Origin: Ga0077536 sp035325705
GTDB taxonomy: Bacteria > Pseudomonadota > Gammaproteobacteria > Ga0077536
Direction of reading: 5' to 3'
DNA: 64,000 nucleotides
NCBI GenBank assembly: GCA_035325705.1
Contig: DAOKZI010000012.1
Location: forward strand, 62,001 to 126,000
The translations under genes were made by a program, and so were the position numbers. The notes under the pieces are model-generated. The model saw only the letters and a program-made list of their open reading frames with translations, searched no databases and had not been told where the DNA came from. Shown piece by piece: positions 46,619 to 54,170 of this stretch; within the stretch, counting starts at the first letter, position 1, and every line of letters starts with the position of its first letter.

Positions 46619-47089
46619 TCATCCCCGCGCCGCCCCCGGAAAGCCCAGCGACGGAAAGCGCTCCAGCGCCTCGAGCTGCGGCAGCAGGATGTGCGTCTCG
46701 ATCTGACGCTCCGCGAACAGCCACTGCCCGTCGATCTGCGCCAGCCGATCGGTGTAAGTCCCGAAGCACACGCCCGTCTTGCCGCTGCCGGCCTCGATGT
46801 AGCAGGCGGTGAAGTAGCAGGTCGACCGCGCGCGCGGGCCATCGGCCTCGATCTCCATCGAGTGGATCATGTGCTTGAGATGGCGCAGGCCATCGCGCAG
46901 ATGGCGGTTGTAGTGCGCGTACCAGTCGCGTATGCCGGCCCGGCCGCGGACGACGTAGTCGCCGTCGAAAAGCGGTCGCAGCACGGCGTCGGGCGCGAAC
47001 AGCGCGGCGACTTCCTCCTCCGTTCCGCGATCGACGCGATGGCAATACTTGGCGAGCAGTTGCTTGATGTCGGTGATGGCTTGGCTCAT
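46619..47089 (-). CDS. NTF2/SnoaL-like protein
   Basis: A 156-residue protein with the cone-shaped NTF2-like fold. ITDIKQLLAKYCHRVDRG then EEVAALFAPDAVLRP, YVVRGRAGIRDWY and HLKHMIHSMEIEADGPRA...YFTACYIE are characteristic. Such proteins are isomerases, lyases or the beta subunits of ring-hydroxylating oxygenases. A His near 76-90 and a Tyr-Asp pair suggest an enzyme, but the substrate is unknown. ATG 47089 is chosen because earlier sequence in frame is low-complexity. It converges with the glycosylase-family gene. Confidence 0.8.
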   Translation of the reverse strand: MSQAITDIKQLLAKYCHRVDRGTEEEVAALFAPDAVLRPLFDGDYVVRGRAGIRDWYAHYNRHLRDGLRHLKHMIHSMEIEADGPRARSTCYFTACYIEAGSGKTGVCFGTYTDRLAQIDGQWLFAERQIETHILLPQLEALERFPSLGFPGAARG

Positions 47090-47361
47090 CGGTGTGCACT
47101 CCGTGACAACGTCGTGCCTGCGATGGTAGCGCAGGACGCCGGCTGCGGCGCGCGATCGCAAGCCGGCGCTGCGCATCACATGCAGAGCCGATTCGGGGGC
47201 TGCACTGCGCGTGCGATCCGCGCCGCCGGACATGCTTGCGCCCCCCTTCACGACGGCGCCACGGACACCGCGCCGAGGCCGCCGGCTCGCGTCTCAAGTC
47301 CCTCCGTCGGCCCGCCGATAGAGTGACGCAGGGGCCGGACCACCACAGGAAAAAGAACCGT

Positions 47362-49002
47362 ATGGCGCTGAATATAAAAGACTATCGCTTCCTCATCATC
47401 GACGACCTCCGCGAGATGCGCATGACGGTTCGCGGCATGCTCGAGAGTCTCAAGGTCAAGGTGGTGCACGAAGCCAGGTCCGGCGACGAGGCGCTGGAGA
47501 TCCTGTCCAAGAATCCGATCGACGTGGTGCTCTGCGACTACAACCTCGGCGAGGGCCGCGACGGCCAGCAGACGCTGGAAGAGGCAAAAGGCCGCGAGCT
47601 GCTGCTGCCGACCGCGGCGTGGATCATGATCACGGCCGAGCAGGCGATGAGCATGGTGATGGGCGTCGTCGAGAACAATCCCGACGGCTATCTCGTGAAG
47701 CCGATCAACAAGTCCGTCCTGCAGGCGCGCATCGAGCGCGTGATCGGGCGCAAGCAGATCATCAACGGCATCGAGGCCGCGCTGAAGGCCGGCGAGCACG
47801 CGCAGGTCGTGCGCCTGTGCGATCAGCAGCTCGAGAAGTTTCCGGCGCTGAAGGCGGATCTCGTGCGCTTCAAGACCGAAGCGCTGATCCGCGAAGGCGA
47901 CTACGACGCTGCGGCGGAAATCTGCGCGGGCCTGCTCGCCGAGCGCGAGCTGCCGTGGACGCTGCTCGCGCTGGGCCGCATCCGCTATGAGACCGGCGAT
48001 CTGCGCCAGGCGAAGACGCTGTTCCAGAAAGTCGTCGAACGCCATCCGACGGTGATGGAGGGCTATGACTGGCTCGCGCGCGTCGAGCACGACGCGGGCG
48101 CCGGCAAGGAAGCCCAGCGCATCATTCAGCAGGCGCTCGCGATGTCGCCGCGCTCGCTGCGGCGCCAGCAGACGCTCGGTGACGTCGCGGCCGAGAACAG
48201 CGACTACGCGACCGCCGAGAAGGCCTACGACCGCGCCGTGCAGATGGGCGAGGACTCCTGCTATGCGCGCCCGGACGATCAGGCCGGTCTCATCTCCTCG
48301 ATGATGGAGACCAAGGGGCCGGACAACGCGCTGCGCATGCTCGCCGAGCTGAACAAGAAGAACGGCCGCAAGAAAGGGGCGAAAGGCCCGCACTGGCGGC
48401 TGACGACCGTCGAGGCCACGCTGCTCGGCAAGCTCAAGCGCAAGAACGAGGCCGTCGCGGCCGCGAAGCGCGCGCTCGACGCCTACAAGGCGGACACTGC
48501 CCATCCGGCGGCGAGCGCAACGCTCGCCCTGGTGCGGGCCTGCTACGAGAACGGCCTGTCCGACGAGGGTCACGCGATCGTCGATCGCCTCGTGCGCGAG
48601 AACCACGATCGCCACGACGTCATCGACATGGCCAAGCGCATGTTCGACGAGCTCGGCATGCAGGAAGAGGGCGCCACGCTGATCGACAATGCGCAGCAGG
48701 CGATCATCAAGATCAACAACGAAGGCGTGCTGCTCGCGAAGGCGGGCCGCTACAAGGAAGCCCTGTCCCAGCTACAGCAGGCGGCGGAAGAGCTGCCGAA
48801 CAACCTGACGGTGCTGATGAACGTGGTGCAGGCGCTGCTCCTGCAGATGAACAAGGAAGGCGCGTCGAACCAGGCGCGCTATCTCGCGCAGGAACACCTC
48901 GCGCGCGCGGAGCAGCTCGCGCCGCGCTCGGAAAAGGTCGCGCAGCTCCGTGCCAGGCTCGCCGCGCTGAGCGCGGCGCCTGCGAAGCAGGCCACTGCCT
49001 GA
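47362..49002 (+). CDS. Response regulator with C-terminal TPR domain
   Basis: A 546-residue protein. The N-terminal receiver domain (1-125) has Asp14/Asp15, phosphoacceptor Asp59 in VVLCDYNLG, Thr91 and Lys113 in YLVKPI. The remainder (about 135-540) is a solenoid of about ten TPR-like helical pairs; no DNA-binding or catalytic output domain is present, so it should act by protein contacts. ATG 47362 has AGGA 11 bases upstream. Its stop overlaps the kinase start (TGATG), so the two genes work together. Confidence 0.92.
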   Translation: MALNIKDYRFLIIDDLREMRMTVRGMLESLKVKVVHEARSGDEALEILSKNPIDVVLCDYNLGEGRDGQQTLEEAKGRELLLPTAAWIMITAEQAMSMVMGVVENNPDGYLVKPINKSVLQARIERVIGRKQIINGIEAALKAGEHAQVVRLCDQQLEKFPALKADLVRFKTEALIREGDYDAAAEICAGLLAERELPWTLLALGRIRYETGDLRQAKTLFQKVVERHPTVMEGYDWLARVEHDAGAGKEAQRIIQQALAMSPRSLRRQQTLGDVAAENSDYATAEKAYDRAVQMGEDSCYARPDDQAGLISSMMETKGPDNALRMLAELNKKNGRKKGAKGPHWRLTTVEATLLGKLKRKNEAVAAAKRALDAYKADTAHPAASATLALVRACYENGLSDEGHAIVDRLVRENHDRHDVIDMAKRMFDELGMQEEGATLIDNAQQAIIKINNEGVLLAKAGRYKEALSQLQQAAEELPNNLTVLMNVVQALLLQMNKEGASNQARYLAQEHLARAEQLAPRSEKVAQLRARLAALSAAPAKQATA

Positions 49003-49688
49003 TGGAGGCGCGAGCGGCCGTGCCGCCGGGCGATGCGTTCGCCGATTTGCTCGCGAGCGCGGTGCACGACATCAAGAACTCGCTGGGCCTCGTGCTGAAC
49101 TCGGCCGAGCACATCGCGGACACGGTGGTGGTCGCGCGCGAGGATCACGAAACGCTCGCCCTGCTGCAGCATGAAGCGCGGCGCGTGAACTCCGATCTGA
49201 TGCACCTGCTCGGGCTCTACAAGCTCGAGCGCGGCGCCCCGCTCGTGGTGCCGGACGTCGTCGACTGCGCGGAGCTGCTGGCGGAGCTCGTCGCCTACAA
49301 CATGCCGCTGCTCGCGAGCAGGGGCATCATGCTCGACGTCGAGGAATGCGCGGCGGCCGAAGGCTATTTCGACCGCACGCTCGTGCTCGGCGTGCTGAAC
49401 TCGGTGCTGAACAACACCTTCCGCCATGCGAAGAGCCGCGTGTCGATCGGCTGCGCCGTGCACGAGGGCTACACGATCTTCACCATCGAGGACGACGGCG
49501 ACGGCTATCCGCAGGCCATCCTCGACTCCGATCTGTCCGCGCCCTTCGTCGGCGCCGCCAACGGCAGCACCGGCCTCGGCCTCTACTTCGCCCGCCGCGT
49601 CGCCGAGCTCCACCGCCACCGCGACCGCTGCGGCCGCATCGAGCTCTCGAACCGCCCCGGTAGCTGCTTCCAGCTCTTCTTGCCTTAA
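49002..49688 (+). CDS. Soluble histidine kinase
   Basis: A 228-residue kinase without TM helix or recognisable sensor domain. The H-box is SAVHDIKNSLGL with His22; the HATPase domain has the N-box NSVLNNTFRHA near 131, G1 EDDGDGYP near 165 and G2 GSTGLGLYFARR near 187. It is a minimal HisKA-plus-HATPase protein, so its signal must come from a partner or from the cytoplasm. It overlaps the TPR response regulator by one base and is its evident partner. The stop is followed at once by class-3 repeat sequence. Confidence 0.9.
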   Translation: MEARAAVPPGDAFADLLASAVHDIKNSLGLVLNSAEHIADTVVVAREDHETLALLQHEARRVNSDLMHLLGLYKLERGAPLVVPDVVDCAELLAELVAYNMPLLASRGIMLDVEECAAAEGYFDRTLVLGVLNSVLNNTFRHAKSRVSIGCAVHEGYTIFTIEDDGDGYPQAILDSDLSAPFVGAANGSTGLGLYFARRVAELHRHRDRCGRIELSNRPGSCFQLFLP

Positions 49689-49693
49689 ACCTC

Positions 49694-49785
49694 CGGCCGC
49701 GCGCGGCGTGGCTGTGCCGTTTGACGGGCTGCTTTTGCCACCGAGAACACCGAGAACACAGAGGGGAGAGAGTGGGCCGTGCCGG
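49694..49785 (+). repeat. Direct repeat, copy 1
   Basis: CCGGCCGCGCGCGGCGTGGC... through a class-3 arm to GGGCCGTGCC. The same block starts at 50212, 518 bases later, differing by only a few bases. Confidence 0.85.
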
Positions 49786-49890
49786 TTTCAATGTCGTGCT
49801 CGACTGGAAGGCCGCTGAATCTGCTGCGCGCTACCACGGAGAACACGGAGGCCTCGTAAGGTTGCCGTGAAAGAGGACGCCCCCGTTTTC

Positions 49891-50050
49891 GTAGCCCGGG
49901 TGCAGCGTAGCGGAACCCGGGATCGGGCATGCCCGATACGCAAAGGCTTTCAGCCCTGCGCGGTGCGCACCGCGCCGAGTCTCCTCGAATGCATGAGAGA
50001 CGACGAGCGCCGGATCCCGGGTTACGCGCTGCGCACTCCACCCGGGCTAC
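49891..50050. repeat. REPIN-like class-1 pair
   Basis: GTAG at 49891 (TGCAGCGTAGCGGAA core) and CTAC at 50047. The spacer contains GGGCATGCCCGATACGCAAAGGC-type sequence, close to that of the unit at 125-285. Confidence 0.8.
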
Positions 50051-50118
50051 GAAAGCGCCGTCCGCGTTGGAAGGCGATGTCTCTTTCATGATTGGGGGGT
50101 GATGCGCGCCTCATCACC

Positions 50119-50188
50119 GTTGGGCTGACGAAGGAAGCCCAACGTCGAGCGCCGAACGTTGGACTTCCTTCATCAGCCCGACCTACGG
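50119..50188. repeat. Class-2 palindrome, decayed
   Basis: TTGGGCTGACGAAGGAAGCC and an inverted partner with substitutions (TTGGACTTCCTTCATCAGCC); the left GTAG foot is lost, CTAC at 50185 kept. Confidence 0.75.
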
Positions 50189-50211
50189 TTCTCTTCCTGC
50201 CTTCGGCTTCC

Positions 50212-50301
50212 GGCCGCGCGCGGCGTGGCTGTGCCGTTTGACGGGCTGCTTTTGCCACCGAGAACACCGAGAACACAGAGGAGGAGAGAGGTGGGCCGTG
50301 C
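50212..50301 (+). repeat. Direct repeat, copy 2
   Basis: Second copy of the block at 49694. It is followed at 50531-50577 by an inverted class-3 arm, so copy 2 and that arm form a composite inverted repeat like those at 17992 and 25830. Confidence 0.85.
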
Positions 50302-50626
50302 CTCATCTCGATGCTGTGCCCGTCTGAAAGGCTGCTGAACCTGCACTGCGCGCTACCATGAAGAACACGGAGGGCAAGATTGAGTGGACCTGAGTCTCCG
50401 TGACTCGATCACGACCATCGGCGCCCACGCTGCGGAGGCGCCGAACATTTCCTTTCCCTCCGTGTTCTCCGTGGTAACGGGCGCAGCCCGTCTTCATTCA
50501 CGCCGAATGATGCACGACTTTAGTCGATCGGCACGGCCCACTCTCTCCTCCTCTGTGTTCTCGGTGTTCTCTGTGGCAAACAACAGCCGTCACTTGGCAC
50601 CGAATTCAAATCGTCCGCACAACGCT

Positions 50627-51433
50627 TCACTTCCGCGCCGGATGGAACTCGCGTTGGAATGCCGGTTGTTGGCGCCAGGGGCGGCCGGCGAGCATGCCGC
50701 CGTCGACGACTAGTGCGTGGCCGTTGACGTAGGAAGACTCTTCGCTCGCGAGCCAGCAGACGGCGCTCGCGATTTCCTGCGGCTGGCCCATGCGCGCCAT
50801 TGCCTGCTCGTCGACGTGCAGCTCGCGGATCTTCGCCATGCGCGCCTTCCAGCGCTCGTCGGTGACGCCGGTGTGGATCGGCGTCTCGATGTTGCCGGGG
50901 CACACGACGTTGACGCGGATCCCGTGCTCGACGAGCTCCAGCGACACCGACTTCGTGAGCTGCACCACCGCGGACTTGCACGCGGCGTAGACGTGCGGGC
51001 TGTAGCCGGACACCATGCCGGCCGCGCTCGCGATGTTGACGATGTTGCCCGCGCGCCTCGGCGTCATCGCGCGCGCCGCGTGCTTCATGCCGAGAAACAC
51101 GCTCCTCAGGATCACAGCCTGCGAGTAGTCCCATTCCTCGATCGGGATCGAGGCAATCGGCCCCAGCGTGCCGACGATCGCCGCGTTGTTGACCAGCACG
51201 TCGAGCCTGCCGTAGCGCTCCTGCGCGATGCGGCAGGCGTTCTCGAAGTCGCGCTCTTCGCGCACGTCGAGATGCAGCGCCATCGCGCCCAGCTCCTGCG
51301 CGAGCGCGGAGGCCTTCGCGTCCTGGATGTCGCCGATGATGACGATGTCGCCGCGCGCGACGAAGGCGCGCACGCAGGCCTCGCCGATCCCGCTCGCCCC
51401 GCCGGTGACGAGGCACACTCTCCGTTCAGACAT
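50627..51433 (-). CDS. SDR-family oxidoreductase
   Basis: A 268-residue short-chain dehydrogenase. TGGASGIGEA near residue 9, NNAAIVGTLG near 86, the catalytic YAACK near 154, and YVNGHALVVDGGMLAGRP at the C-terminus. The LVNNAAI variant and NIETPIHTG lid are common in SDRs acting on alicyclic or sterol-like alcohols, which is only a hint. The start is ATG 51433; an earlier in-frame start lies inside a class-1 repeat. It stands alone. Confidence 0.9.
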   Translation of the reverse strand: MSERRVCLVTGGASGIGEACVRAFVARGDIVIIGDIQDAKASALAQELGAMALHLDVREERDFENACRIAQERYGRLDVLVNNAAIVGTLGPIASIPIEEWDYSQAVILRSVFLGMKHAARAMTPRRAGNIVNIASAAGMVSGYSPHVYAACKSAVVQLTKSVSLELVEHGIRVNVVCPGNIETPIHTGVTDERWKARMAKIRELHVDEQAMARMGQPQEIASAVCWLASEESSYVNGHALVVDGGMLAGRPWRQQPAFQREFHPARK

Positions 51434-51444
51434 GACAATCCCTC

Positions 51445-51475
51445 GTAGCCCGGGTGCAGCGCAGCGGAACCCGGG
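51445..51475. repeat. Single class-1 arm
   Basis: GTAG at 51445 and a CCCGGG hairpin, 11 bases upstream of the SDR start codon. Confidence 0.8.
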
Positions 51476-51484
51476 ATCAGACGC

Positions 51485-51517
51485 CAAAAAAGAACCCCCG
51501 CCAAATGCGGGGGTTCG
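51485..51517 (-). terminator. Rho-independent terminator
   Basis: On the minus strand a perfect ten-base stem (GAACCCCCGC / GCGGGGGTTC with a five-base loop) is followed by a run of six T. It lies 28 bases past the stop of the second FmdB-like gene and so ends that operon. Confidence 0.92.
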
Positions 51518-51544
51518 AGCTTCAATCGAGCTTCCGGCCGGCGC

Positions 51545-51808
51545 CTAGTGCGCGTGCCCGCAGCCGCCCATGCCGCAGCCGCCCATCCCGCCCATCACCG
51601 GCGGGCCGGCGTCGCAGCCCAGGTTGCTGCTGCCCGCGACCATCGGCGCCGCCAGCTTCTTGGCGACGGGGGTGTCGGCCGGGGTGGCTTCCAGCGGCAG
51701 GCCGGCCATCGCGCACAGCTCGCCCCAGGTGCGGACTTCCTCGCTCATGCGGTGCTTCACTTCGACGGTGCGGCCGTTGGCCGCGCAGTGGTAGTCGTAC
51801 GTAGGCAT
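51545..51808 (-). CDS. FmdB-like small protein, copy 2
   Basis: An 87-residue protein opening MPTYDYHCAANGRTVEVKHR, as in FmdB-type zinc-ribbon proteins. However, the second Cys of the first CxxC is Asn (CAAN), and the matching second CxxC is not evident. WGELCAMAGL follows near 28. The tail is unusual: GGMGGCGMGGCGHAH, a Gly/Cys/His-rich end that could bind metal. It lies ten bases after its paralogue and just before a strong terminator. The function is unknown. Confidence 0.8.
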   Translation of the reverse strand: MPTYDYHCAANGRTVEVKHRMSEEVRTWGELCAMAGLPLEATPADTPVAKKLAAPMVAGSSNLGCDAGPPVMGGMGGCGMGGCGHAH

Positions 51809-51818
51809 CGGAATGGCC

Positions 51819-52085
51819 TCAGAAATTCTTGGTGGAGTGGTAGGCGCGGGCGGTGCTGCCGGCGCCGAAGGACGAGCCGCCGCTCGAGTTGCTGCCGAGG
51901 TTGCCGGACTGCATCACGCCGGCGCGGGTGAAGGTCTTGGCGACGGGGGCGTCGGCCGGCGTATCGCCCGGCTCGAGGCCGGCGCGCCGGCACAGCTCGC
52001 CCCAGGTCGTGACTTCCTCGCTCATGCGGTGCTGGACCTCGACCGTGCGGCCGTTGGCGGCGCAGAGGTAATCGTAAGTGGGCAT
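51819..52085 (-). CDS. FmdB-like small protein, copy 1
   Basis: An 88-residue paralogue of the next gene: the first ~50 residues are nearly the same (MPTYDYLCAANGRTVEVQHR, WGELCRRAGLEPGDTPADAP). The rest diverges into a Ser/Gly-rich tail (SNSSGGSSFGAG) with no Cys. The likely start is ATG 52085. Tandem duplication followed by tail divergence is evident. I do not know the function. Confidence 0.8.
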   Translation of the reverse strand: MPTYDYLCAANGRTVEVQHRMSEEVTTWGELCRRAGLEPGDTPADAPVAKTFTRAGVMQSGNLGSNSSGGSSFGAGSTARAYHSTKNF

Positions 52086-52342
52086 GGGGATCTCCGGTCG
52101 AATTCAGGATGGGACCGATTATAGCCGCGCATGGCATGGCGGCCAGCAGGGGGCCGAAGCCGTCGCCAGGCTGCGAGCGGCTAAGCCATTGGCTGGGTGT
52201 TGACTAGGAAATATTCCTGAAGAAGGGCAATTACTCAAATGAGGAATAGGAGACCGCCCGTCGGCGCGGCAGTCTCGGTCCCACACCTGCCACACCAGGT
52301 GGGTGCACGTACTCCAACAATAGAAGTTTCAGGGAGGAACCC
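52086..52342. other. Divergent intergenic region
   Basis: It lies between the FmdB-like operon (leftward) and the RAYT-like gene (rightward). Around 52200-52250 the sequence is AT-richer (TTGACTAGGAAATATTCCTG; AATTACTCAAATGAGGAATAGG) and includes the near-palindrome GGAAATATTCC, so promoters probably lie there. No gene seen. Confidence 0.55.
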
Positions 52343-53209
52343 ATGCCCAGACCCATCCGCCTCCAACTCGCCGACGCCCATTACCTCGTCACCGCGCGCG
52401 CGGCGAGCCCGGACAGCCTGTTCACGGACGAACACGACCGCGCCCGCTTCACCGACCTGCTTGCCCGTAGCTGTACGCGCTATCGCTGGCGCGTACATGC
52501 CTGGTGCCTCGGTGTCGATCACTACCAACTGCTGGTCTACACCGAACGCCCGAACCTCGCGGCCGGCGTGCGCCATCTGAACAGCGTCCACTCGCAAACG
52601 CTGCATCGGCAGCGGCGCGCCGGCGGTCAGTTGTTCGAAGGCCGCTACGCCTCTGCGATCGTCGATCCCGCGCGCGCGTTGTTCACGGCCGCGGCGGACG
52701 TGCTGCTCGCGCCGGTGCGCAGCGGTCTCGTCGCCGATGTCGCGGACTGGCATTGGTCGAGCTATCACGCGACGATGGGAAGCAGTCCCGCTCCCGAATG
52801 GCTCGCTGTGCAGGATCTACTCCATCCATTCGACGACGAACCGACGCGCGCGTCCGCCGCCTTCGACGCTGCGCTGCGCGCGCTGCCGCCTCCGGTCGAC
52901 GATCCCGATGCGCCGCCCAAGGTCTACGCCGACGCCGAGTACATCGCGAAGCTGGTCGCGAACAACGTGCCGGAAGAAGAGGACGGCATCGTGTTCTCTC
53001 GTCTGCGCCCATCGCTGCGCGAGCTCGCCGCGGCCCATCCCGATCGCGCCGAGGCGATGCGCGTCGCCTATCGCGTCGGCTACTCGCAGAAGGAGATCGC
53101 GCGCCACTTCGACGTACACACGGCGACGGTGTCGCGGGCGGTCGCGGCCGGCTCCACCTGGCCGCGCATCACTTCGCCGCTGATCGCGATGCGGTATGTC
53201 CACGACTGA
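52343..53209 (+). CDS. RAYT-like protein lacking catalytic residues
   Basis: A 288-residue homologue of REP-associated tyrosine transposases (Y1/HUH). The fold signatures are clear: HAWCLGVDHYQLLV near 52, LFEGRYAS near 97, PVRSGLVADVADWHWSSY near 124, and a C-terminal HTH, GYSQKEIARHFDVHTATVSR. But the HUH motif reads His60-Tyr61-Gln62 (normally H-x-H), and the catalytic Tyr of the usual YIxxNP helix is Asp119. So DNA cutting is unlikely; DNA binding could persist. AGGGAGGAA precedes ATG 52343 by three to four bases. It overlaps the next gene by 14 bases. A domesticated repeat-binding regulator is inference. Confidence 0.85.
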   Translation: MPRPIRLQLADAHYLVTARAASPDSLFTDEHDRARFTDLLARSCTRYRWRVHAWCLGVDHYQLLVYTERPNLAAGVRHLNSVHSQTLHRQRRAGGQLFEGRYASAIVDPARALFTAAADVLLAPVRSGLVADVADWHWSSYHATMGSSPAPEWLAVQDLLHPFDDEPTRASAAFDAALRALPPPVDDPDAPPKVYADAEYIAKLVANNVPEEEDGIVFSRLRPSLRELAAAHPDRAEAMRVAYRVGYSQKEIARHFDVHTATVSRAVAAGSTWPRITSPLIAMRYVHD

Positions 53210-53897
53210 CACGAACGTTTGGGACTACGTCGTCACCTACGGCGGGCCGTCGCTGTTCATGACGGCGGTCTTCCTGGTCGTGATGCCGCTGATCTGGTTC
53301 AAGCTCGCACGGCCGCGCTTCGAGCGCTGGCCGTCGCGACTCGCCGTGATGCTCGCCGTGTGGCTGGCCGCCTGGCTCCTCGCCTACGGCGACGTGCTGA
53401 TGATCGCGCGCGAGGCGAAGCGCGTGTGTGAAACGGAGGCGGGCTTGAAGGTTTATCGGACGGTGGAGGTGGAGGGGTTTGCGGGAACATCGGACATAGA
53501 GTACTGGTCCACGCAAGGATTCAGCTTCGTCGAATCTCGGCAACCTGATGGGACTATTTTTAGATACGTTCCTCAAGGTGAGCCAATTCGGCTCGCCTTA
53601 CAGGATGAGATGAAGAGCAAGTTTGAGTATGTGTATCTTGGATGGACGACGCCCAAAGATCGAAAGAATTTTTATCCGAACACGAGAGTAATACGAGACA
53701 TCATAAGCGGAGAAATCATCGGTCAGTTAGTGATGTTTTCTATGCGATATGGCTGGCTAGATTCCCCGTTTGCTTCATCAACCGGCGCGCAGAATTCCTA
53801 TTGCCAGGGTGGCGTGCCAGTTCACTACGAAGAACTCGAACACGACGGCAGATCTTTCATCTCTGCAGTTCTGAAACCAATTCATGGTGATAAATAG
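53196..53897 (+). CDS. Hypothetical two-TM membrane protein
   Basis: A 233-residue protein with two N-terminal TM helices (about 17-35 and 48-66), then an Ala/Glu-rich segment and a soluble domain from about residue 78. I recognise no family. Base composition changes within the gene: up to about 53440 it is GC-rich like the surroundings; beyond that it is clearly AT-richer. The soluble part may thus be of different origin, joined to a native membrane anchor. It starts within the RAYT-like gene (14-base overlap) and is followed after 74 bases by the RTX gene. Confidence 0.65.
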   Translation: MSTTDTNVWDYVVTYGGPSLFMTAVFLVVMPLIWFKLARPRFERWPSRLAVMLAVWLAAWLLAYGDVLMIAREAKRVCETEAGLKVYRTVEVEGFAGTSDIEYWSTQGFSFVESRQPDGTIFRYVPQGEPIRLALQDEMKSKFEYVYLGWTTPKDRKNFYPNTRVIRDIISGEIIGQLVMFSMRYGWLDSPFASSTGAQNSYCQGGVPVHYEELEHDGRSFISAVLKPIHGDK

Positions 53898-54170
53898 ATA
53901 GGGTTGTCCCTGATAAAGACGATTATGGCTCCACGGATGGAGTCTCAAATCCGAGACGCATGGAGGCGCTTATGGATTTCCGGGCAAATTTTAGGTACGC
54001 CGCCTTTTCCAATCTCGCATATGTGCAGTGGTCTGCGGAAACCGTTAGTACGCCGGCCGAGTTGCTCGAGATCGCCAGCGATCAAAAACGTCTACCCAGT
54101 TCTGTTGGCGCAGCACTGATAAAATCAGGTGCCAATCAACAGTGGTCCTTGCCTATAGCTAGCATCCACC
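53440..54170. other. AT-rich compositional island
   Basis: By eye the GC content drops below about 50% here, against well above 60% on both sides. It covers the 3' two-thirds of the two-TM gene and the first ~65 codons of the RTX gene. No insertion-sequence ends or tRNA are seen at its edges. Confidence 0.6.

Larger units (their letters stand above)
49689..50626. other. Long repeat region, no gene
   Basis: Nine hundred bases between convergent genes hold two ~90-base direct repeats, a REPIN-like class-1 pair, a class-2 palindrome and several CACGGAGAACACGGAG-type arms (49825, 50352, 50458). I see no gene, no tRNA and no CRISPR. Confidence 0.75.
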
